This document shows positions 14,667 through 20,006 of a stretch of 20,006 bases of DNA, piece by piece. How positions within the stretch are numbered: position 1 is the stretch's first letter; each line of letters opens with the position of its first letter. The position numbers and the translations under genes were made by a program. Source of the stretch: Sphingomonadaceae bacterium (GTDB taxonomy: Bacteria > Pseudomonadota > Alphaproteobacteria > Sphingomonadales > Sphingomonadaceae); contig JAHDXX010000026.1 of the NCBI GenBank assembly GCA_023384025.1, positions 1 through 20,006 on the forward strand, written 5' to 3'. The notes below the pieces were generated by a model. It did not search any database. It saw nothing but the letters and a program-made list of their open reading frames with translations, and had not been told where the DNA came from.

Positions 14667-15368
14667 TCAGCGGTCAGCCGGCAACGGATCGGGCCGGGCA
14701 AAGGCGGCCAGCGCGGCGCGATCTTCGATCCGCACCCGCGCGCCGCTTATGTTCACTCCGTGCTCCTTGAGGGTGCCAAAGGCGCGGCTGAGGTTTTCGG
14801 GCGTCATCCCCAGCAGCGAGGCGAGCACGCGCTTTTCGCCACTCAGTTCGAAGTCCCAGGCGTTGCCGCGCTGGGCGCTGAATTCGAGCAGATGGTTGGC
14901 GAGCCGCTCGGCTGACTGGCGCAGCTTCATGTCGGTGAGCGCGCGCACCATGTCGCGGTAGCCCAGCGCCAGTTCATGCATCGTCGCCTGCATCAGCGCG
15001 GTATCCTTGCGGATGACCTCGCGCATCAAAGCTGCCGGCACCAGCAACACCCGCGAAGAGGTCAGCGTGCGCGCCGACATCAGATAGGGCAGATCGGTCA
15101 TCACTGCGGCGAGGATAAAGCTGGTCACCGGCTCGACGATTTTCATCGTGGTGTCGCGTCCGGTGCCAGAAACATAAAGTTCCACCAGTCCATCCACCAG
15201 CACATGGAGGAAATCGGCCTGCTGTCCGCGTTCGAACAGGGTCAGCTGCGGCGGGAAGACCTGCAGGAACGATCCCGACAGCACGCGCTCGCGCATGGCG
15301 TCGTCCATGTCGCGGAACAGCGGCAGGCGGGCGATTTCTGGCTTTTCGCCGATTCTCATAAGGCTCAT
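14667..15368 (-). CDS. Crp/Fnr-family regulator divergent from narK (NarR-like position)
   Basis: A protein of 233 residues from ATG 15368 (ATG 15359 is an alternative). The sensor beta-roll occupies about 12-115, followed by a long dimer helix (about 118-165). The winged helix reads EKRVLASLLGMTPENLSRAFGTLKEHGV, with E191, S194 and R195 as the E-x-x-S-R recognition triplet. There are no cysteines at all, so no FNR-type Fe-S cluster. In Paracoccus the FNR-family regulator NarR lies upstream of narKGHJI and responds to nitrate or nitrite. Position and lack of cysteines make a NarR-like role attractive here, but homology beyond family level is not proven. The FNR-type box at 15404 lies at the -41.5 distance from its ATG. 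The GNAT gene follows 12 bases downstream. Confidence 0.88.
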   Translation of the reverse strand: MSLMRIGEKPEIARLPLFRDMDDAMRERVLSGSFLQVFPPQLTLFERGQQADFLHVLVDGLVELYVSGTGRDTTMKIVEPVTSFILAAVMTDLPYLMSARTLTSSRVLLVPAALMREVIRKDTALMQATMHELALGYRDMVRALTDMKLRQSAERLANHLLEFSAQRGNAWDFELSGEKRVLASLLGMTPENLSRAFGTLKEHGVNISGARVRIEDRAALAAFARPDPLPADR

Positions 15369-15403
15369 GACCGTGTTGATAGACGTAGAGGCTAGCGCAC
15401 GAA

Positions 15404-15417
15404 TTGACACGCATCAA
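15404..15417. promoter_or_regulatory. FNR-type box of the second Crp/Fnr gene
   Basis: TTGACACGCATCAA matches nine of ten consensus positions. On the minus strand TATCAA (15381-15376) follows after 22 bases, giving a start near 15369, one base before ATG 15368. It is separate from the narK box 80 bases away. Confidence 0.8.
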
Positions 15418-15496
15418 TTGCCCTCTTGATATTCTTCGAGGCACGGCGCGGCATCGATCAGGCCGTCGCGATTTTGCGTCCCGCTCGGGAACCATT

Positions 15497-15510
15497 TTGA
15501 TCTTGGTCAA
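15497..15510. promoter_or_regulatory. FNR-type box of narK-narG
   Basis: TTGATCTTGGTCAA matches nine of ten consensus positions. Its centre is 69.5 bases before ATG 15573, predicting a start near 15545 and a leader of about 28 bases. The -10 region is GC-rich and poor, which suggests dependence on the activator. Confidence 0.8.
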
Positions 15511-15572
15511 ACGGACAGCACGTGAGACCCTGCACCAGCAACCCGGACTTTGGATCGGAACGGGAGTTGCAC

Positions 15573-18320
15573 ATGGGGCCGGGGGTTACGGCAACGCAAG
15601 GTGAACAAGGCCTCGCATTGGGGCTAAGCACCTTTGCCTTCACCATCTGCTTTGCGGTGTGGACGATCTTCGCGATCATCGGGATCGAGATCAAGGCAGA
15701 GCTGGGCCTCAACGACACCCAGTTCGGCCTGCTGATCGGCACGCCTATCCTCACCGGATCGCTGGTGCGGCTGATGCTGGGCATCTGGACCGACCAGTTT
15801 GGCGGGCGGATCGTCTTTCCGCTGACGATGCTGGCTTCGGCGGCATCGACTTTCCTGCTGTCCTATGCGGACAATTACTACCTGATGCTGCTGGCCGCGC
15901 TGGGCCTTGGCCTTGCGGGCGGCGGGTTTGCGGTGGGCGTGGCCTATGTGTCGAAGTTCTACCCGCTCGAACGGCAGGGCGCGGCGCTGGGCTTTTTCGG
16001 GATGGGCAATGTCGGCGCGGCGGTGACCAAGTTCCTGGCCCCGTGGGTGATGGTGGCGATCGGCTGGCAGGGCGTGGCGCAAGTGTGGGCGGGCGTGCTC
16101 GCGGTGGTTGCGTTGGCGTTCTACATCCTCGCCAAGGACGATCCCCAATATGCGGCGCGCAAGGCCGGCGGGATCCCGGCGCGCACGCTGAAAGACCAAC
16201 TTGAACCGCTGCGCAATGAACAGGTGTGGCGCTTCTCGCTGTATTATTTCTTCGTCTTCGGGGCCTTCGTCGCGCTGGCGCTGTGGCTGCCGCAATACCT
16301 GGTCAGCCTGTATCAGGTTGATGTCAAAACCGCCGGGATGCTGGCGGCGACCTTCTCACTCTCGGCCAGCCTGTTCCGCGCCTATGGCGGGATGCTGTCG
16401 GACAAATATGGTGCGCGGCGGATCATGTATGCGACCTTCGGCGTGTCGCTCGTCTGCCTGTTCATGCTGTCCTACCCGGCGACCGATTACGTGATCCACG
16501 GGATCGAAGGCGACATCGCCTTTTCCACCTCGATGGGGCTGGTGCCCTTCGTGATCACGGTGTTCGTGCTCGGCTTCTTCATGTCGCTGGGCAAGGCGGC
16601 GGTGTTCAAGCATATTCCGGTGTACTACCCCAATCACGTCGGCGCGGTTGGCGGGCTGGTCGGTCTCGTCGGCGGGCTCGGCGGGTTCGTGCTGCCAATC
16701 GTGTTCGGCGCGGTGAGCGACCTTACCGGCATCTGGACGAGCTGCTTCATGGTGCTGTTTGCGCTGGTCGGCGTGGCGCTGGCATGGATGCACATTGCCA
16801 TCCGCCAGATGGAGCAGAAAGCGATCGGAATCGACGCGCGCAGCCTGCCGCAATTCCCGGAAATGGCGGGCCTGCACGACGAAGCCCGCCACGCTGCCGC
16901 CCAGCCGAGCAAGGTGCTGGCTGAGTGGAAGCCCGAAGATCCCGATTTCTGGGAAACGACGGGCGAACGCATCGCGCGGCGCAACCTATATATCTCGATC
17001 CCGGCCCTGTTGCTCGCCTTCGCGGTGTGGATGGTGTGGTCGGTGGTGGTCGCCAAGCTGCCGCAGGTCGGGTTCGCCTATACCACCGATCAGCTGTTCT
17101 GGCTGGCGGCGTTGCCGGGGCTGTCGGGAGCGACGTTCCGGATCTTCTACAGCTTCATGGTGCCGATCTTCGGCGGACGGCTGTGGACCACGCTCAGCAC
17201 CGCTTCACTGCTGATCCCCGCCTTCGGCATCGGCTATGCAGTGCAGAACCCGCAGACGCCCTACATCATCTTCCTGGTGCTGGCGCTGCTGTGCGGGTTC
17301 GGCGGGGGCAATTTCGCCTCGTCGATGTCCAACATCAGCTTCTTCTTCCCCAAGGCGAGGAAGGGCAATGCGATGGCGCTCAACGCGGGCCTCGGCAACC
17401 TTGGCGTCTCGGTGATGCAGTTCGCGGTGCCGCTGATCATCACGGCCGGCGTGTTCGGCGCGTTGGGCGGGGCGGCCCAGCAGACCGCGGAAGGCGGCCA
17501 GCTGTGGCTGCAGAACGCCGGGTTCGTGTGGGTGCCCTTCATCATTGCCAGCAGCCTGCTGGCGTGGTTCGGGATGAACGATATCGCCGATGCCAGGGCC
17601 AGCTTTGCCGAACAGGCGGTGATCTTCCAGCGCAAGCACAACTGGCTGATGTGCTGGCTCTACACCGGCACCTTCGGCAGCTTCATCGGATTTTCCGCCG
17701 GCCTGCCGCTGTTAGCCAAGCAGCAATTCCCCGATGTTAATGTCCTCCAGTTTGTCTTCCTCGGACCTTTGGTCGGCGCGCTCAGCCGTGCGGCTACCGG
17801 TTGGGTTTCGGACAAGTGGGGTGGTGCACGGGTTACGTTCTGGGTGTTCGTGCTCATGATGCTCGGCGTGCTCGGCGTGATGTACTTTATTCAGGCCGCC
17901 AGCTGGTGGGGTTTCCTCGGCATGTTCATCTTCATGTTCTTCATGACGGGTGTCGGCAACGCCTCCACCTTCCAGATGATCCCCAACATCATGCGGCAGG
18001 AAGTTCCGCGCCTGATGCCGGAACTCACCCCCGATGCGGCGCTCAAGCAGGCAGAGAAGGAATCGGCGGCCATCGTCGGCTTCACCTCGGCGATTGCGGC
18101 CTACGGCGCCTTCTTCATCCCCAAGAGCTTCGGCAGCGCCATTGCCGCAACCGGATCGCCGATGGCGGCCCTATGGGGCTTCTTCATCTTCTACGCCAGC
18201 TGCGCCGCGCTGACGTGGTTCATCTACACCCGCCGCGGCGGTCTGCTGCACGATATCGAACGCGGGCGCACGCCTGCTCCCGCCGTCCAACCTGCACCCC
18301 TGAAAGGAGCCGCTGCATGA
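15573..18320 (+). CDS. narK: Double nitrate/nitrite transporter NarK (NarK1-NarK2 fusion)
   Basis: A protein of 915 residues with two complete major-facilitator domains: about 15-415 and 470-895, joined by a hydrophilic linker. Each half keeps the substrate-binding arginines of NarK: R66 and R269 in the first, R523 and R739 in the second. Each has a nitrate signature (GGGFAVGVAYVSKFYP; GGGNFASSMSNISFFFP). By analogy with Paracoccus, the first half would be a proton-linked nitrate importer and the second a nitrate/nitrite exchanger in the inner membrane. ATG 15573 is chosen because GGGAG lies 6 bases before it; a GTG at 15522 has no such site. The stop overlaps the narG start (ATGA), so translation is coupled. 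Confidence 0.95.
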   Translation: MGPGVTATQGEQGLALGLSTFAFTICFAVWTIFAIIGIEIKAELGLNDTQFGLLIGTPILTGSLVRLMLGIWTDQFGGRIVFPLTMLASAASTFLLSYADNYYLMLLAALGLGLAGGGFAVGVAYVSKFYPLERQGAALGFFGMGNVGAAVTKFLAPWVMVAIGWQGVAQVWAGVLAVVALAFYILAKDDPQYAARKAGGIPARTLKDQLEPLRNEQVWRFSLYYFFVFGAFVALALWLPQYLVSLYQVDVKTAGMLAATFSLSASLFRAYGGMLSDKYGARRIMYATFGVSLVCLFMLSYPATDYVIHGIEGDIAFSTSMGLVPFVITVFVLGFFMSLGKAAVFKHIPVYYPNHVGAVGGLVGLVGGLGGFVLPIVFGAVSDLTGIWTSCFMVLFALVGVALAWMHIAIRQMEQKAIGIDARSLPQFPEMAGLHDEARHAAAQPSKVLAEWKPEDPDFWETTGERIARRNLYISIPALLLAFAVWMVWSVVVAKLPQVGFAYTTDQLFWLAALPGLSGATFRIFYSFMVPIFGGRLWTTLSTASLLIPAFGIGYAVQNPQTPYIIFLVLALLCGFGGGNFASSMSNISFFFPKARKGNAMALNAGLGNLGVSVMQFAVPLIITAGVFGALGGAAQQTAEGGQLWLQNAGFVWVPFIIASSLLAWFGMNDIADARASFAEQAVIFQRKHNWLMCWLYTGTFGSFIGFSAGLPLLAKQQFPDVNVLQFVFLGPLVGALSRAATGWVSDKWGGARVTFWVFVLMMLGVLGVMYFIQAASWWGFLGMFIFMFFMTGVGNASTFQMIPNIMRQEVPRLMPELTPDAALKQAEKESAAIVGFTSAIAAYGAFFIPKSFGSAIAATGSPMAALWGFFIFYASCAALTWFIYTRRGGLLHDIERGRTPAPAVQPAPLKGAAA

Positions 18321-20006
18321 GCCAGCTTCTCGACCGCCTGACCTTCTTCCGCCAGCCCAAGCAGGCCTTTGCCGGCGGACACGGCGTAACCACCAACCAG
18401 AACCGCGACTGGGAGGACAGCTATCGCAAGCGCTGGCAGCACGACAAGATCGTGCGCAGCACCCACGGGGTGAACTGCACCGGTTCGTGCAGCTGGAAGA
18501 TCTACGTCAAGGGCGGGATCATCACCTGGGAAACCCAGCAGACCGATTATCCGCGCACCCGGCCTGACCTTCCCAACCACGAACCGCGCGGCTGCCCGCG
18601 TGGGGCAAGCTACAGCTGGTACATCTATTCCGCCCAGCGCCTGAAATATCCGATGGTGCGTTCGCGCCTGCTGAAACTGTGGCGTGAGGCCCGGGTGCTG
18701 CGCACGCCGGTAGCGGCATGGGCCTCGATCGTCGAGGATCCGGCCAAGCGCAAAAGCTACACCGCGATCCGCGGCCACGGCGGCATGGTGCGTTCGACCT
18801 GGGACGAGGTGAACGAGATCATCGCGGCTGCCAATGCCTACACCGCCAAGACTTACGGCCCTGACCGGATCATCGGCTTCTCGCCCATCCCGGCGATGTC
18901 GATGGTGAGCTATGCGGCCGGATCACGTTATCTCTCGCTGCTCGGCGGCACCTGCATGAGTTTCTACGACTGGTATTGCGACCTGCCGCCCTCTTCCCCA
19001 CAGACCTGGGGCGAACAGACCGACGTTCCCGAAAGCGCCGACTGGTACAATGCCGGGTTCCTGATGATGTGGGGCTCGAACGTCCCCCAAACCCGCACCC
19101 CCGATGCGCACTTCATGACCGAGGCCCGCTATCGCGGCACCAAGGTCGCGGTCGTCAGCCCCGATTACGCCGAGGCGACCAAGTTTGCCGACCTGTGGCT
19201 CAACCCCAAGCAGGGCACCGATGCGGCGCTGGCGATGGCGATGGGCCATGTGATCCTGCGCGAATATCACCTCGACCGGCAGGCCGAATATTTCGAGGAT
19301 TACTGCCGCAAATATTCCGACATGCCGATGCTGGTGAAGCTGGTGGAAAAGGACGGCGCATGGGTGCCTGAAAATCTGCTGCGCGCCGCCGATTTCCTCG
19401 GCAGCCTGGGCGAGGCCAACAATCCCGACTGGAAAACCGTCGCCATCGACGAGGCGACCGATGAAGTGGTGGTGCCGTCGGGCTCGGCGGGTTTCCGCTG
19501 GGGCGAGGAAGGCAAGTGGAACCTGCAGGAAAAGGACGGGCGCGGCAATGCCACCCGGCTGCGCCTCACCAATATCCTTGATGGCCAGCATGACGAGGTG
19601 ATCGAGGTCGCCTTCCCCTATTTCGGCAATCTTGAGCACGATCACTTCCAGGGCACCGATCACCCCAGTGTGCTGAAGCGCCGGGTGCCGGTGCGGCAGG
19701 TGCAATTGAAGGACGGCAAGGCGTTTGTCGCCACCGTGTTCGATCTGTTCTGCGCCAATTACGGCCTCGACCGGGGCCTCGGCGGCGATCATGTCGCGCG
19801 CGATTACGGCGCGATGGAGCCTTACACCCCGGCATGGGCGGAAAAGATCACCGGGGTGTCGGCCGATCACATCATCACCGTGGCGCGCGAGTTCGCCTCC
19901 AATGCCGAGGTCACCAAGGGGAAGTCGATGGTGATCCTCGGGGCCGGGCTCAACCACTGGTATCACATGGACATGAACTACCGCGGCATCATCAACATGC
20001 TGGTGA
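18317..20006 (+). CDS. narG: Respiratory nitrate reductase alpha subunit NarG, N-terminal 563 residues
   Basis: NarG is the molybdenum catalytic subunit that reduces nitrate to nitrite on the cytoplasmic side of the inner membrane, fed by NarH and NarI. H50, C54, C58 and C93 (STHGVNCTGSCSW; PRGCPRG) bind the FS0 [4Fe-4S] cluster with the unusual His ligand. YDWYCDLPP places D222, the molybdenum ligand, at the same number as in E. coli. Long stretches such as SPQTWGEQTDVPESADW and LNHWYHMDMNYRG are nearly identical to enteric NarG. The start ATG overlaps the narK stop, with AAAGGAG upstream. The frame is open to the window end; narHJI presumably follow. No functional Tat signal is needed, as expected for the membrane-bound cytoplasmic-facing enzyme. 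Confidence 0.97.
   Translation, partial: MSQLLDRLTFFRQPKQAFAGGHGVTTNQNRDWEDSYRKRWQHDKIVRSTHGVNCTGSCSWKIYVKGGIITWETQQTDYPRTRPDLPNHEPRGCPRGASYSWYIYSAQRLKYPMVRSRLLKLWREARVLRTPVAAWASIVEDPAKRKSYTAIRGHGGMVRSTWDEVNEIIAAANAYTAKTYGPDRIIGFSPIPAMSMVSYAAGSRYLSLLGGTCMSFYDWYCDLPPSSPQTWGEQTDVPESADWYNAGFLMMWGSNVPQTRTPDAHFMTEARYRGTKVAVVSPDYAEATKFADLWLNPKQGTDAALAMAMGHVILREYHLDRQAEYFEDYCRKYSDMPMLVKLVEKDGAWVPENLLRAADFLGSLGEANNPDWKTVAIDEATDEVVVPSGSAGFRWGEEGKWNLQEKDGRGNATRLRLTNILDGQHDEVIEVAFPYFGNLEHDHFQGTDHPSVLKRRVPVRQVQLKDGKAFVATVFDLFCANYGLDRGLGGDHVARDYGAMEPYTPAWAEKITGVSADHIITVAREFASNAEVTKGKSMVILGAGLNHWYHMDMNYRGIINMLV

Noticed and set aside
15522..15572. An upstream GTG start for narK
   Set aside because: It has no ribosome-binding site and would precede the predicted transcription start (about 15545). 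ATG 15573 has GGGAG at ideal spacing.
18923..19966. A 347-codon minus-strand open frame opposite narG
   Set aside because: NarG on the plus strand is unmistakable; the antisense frame is a codon-bias shadow.
1..20006. CRISPR arrays, rRNA, prophage structural genes, toxin-antitoxin pairs
   Set aside because: I looked for regularly spaced direct repeats, rRNA signatures and small gene pairs. Nothing fits beyond the short phased array at 2101-2200, whose unit and spacing are far too small for CRISPR.

Overview
The window looks like a GC-rich alphaproteobacterial chromosome, most likely Sphingomonadales (Erythrobacter/Porphyrobacter-like). That placement is an inference from codon usage and protein style, not from a marker gene. 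All 20 kb is accounted for except short intergenic stretches.

Layout. (1) Positions 1-1908 hold ordinary housekeeping or accessory genes: the 5' part of a secreted alkyl sulfatase on the minus strand, then a two-gene plus-strand unit (2H phosphoesterase; three-helix membrane protein with a cyclic-nucleotide-binding domain). (2) Positions 2014-3439 form a mobile junction: a tRNA(CAU) gene, an array of 10-bp-phased TCCG/TTCG repeats directly behind its 3' end, and a complete IS3-family (IS407-like) insertion sequence. (3) From about 3500 to the end is an anaerobic/nitrate-respiration region. It contains a secreted YVTN beta-propeller protein, a chrA-SOD pair (chrA broken by an in-frame stop), nrdDG (oxygen-independent ribonucleotide reductase and activase), a [2Fe-2S] ferredoxin plus six-ligand di-iron protein, a Crp/Fnr regulator, a His-containing four-helix membrane protein, an outer-membrane barrel, a GNAT acetyltransferase, a second Crp/Fnr regulator, a double NarK transporter, and the first 563 codons of narG.

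The unifying signal is regulatory. Six near-perfect FNR-type boxes (TTGA-N6-TCAA) lie at 3500, 9786, 11441, 12770, 15404 and 15497, each just upstream of one gene or a divergent pair. Two Crp/Fnr proteins with E-x-x-S-R recognition helices, the type that reads TTGA half-sites, are encoded inside the same region. Neither has an FNR-like N-terminal cysteine cluster, so they are better compared with FixK/NnrR/NarR types. The picture is a self-regulated module: nitrate import and reduction (NarK, NarG), anaerobic dNTP supply (NrdD/NrdG), and several poorly understood partners carrying the same operator.

The least explained part is the operator-linked ferredoxin/di-iron pair (9937-11380). It is a potentially oxygen-using enzyme placed under an anaerobic-type switch, next to oxygen-sensitive NrdD. 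Three promoters also predict transcription starts at or within one base of the start codon (leaderless mRNAs).
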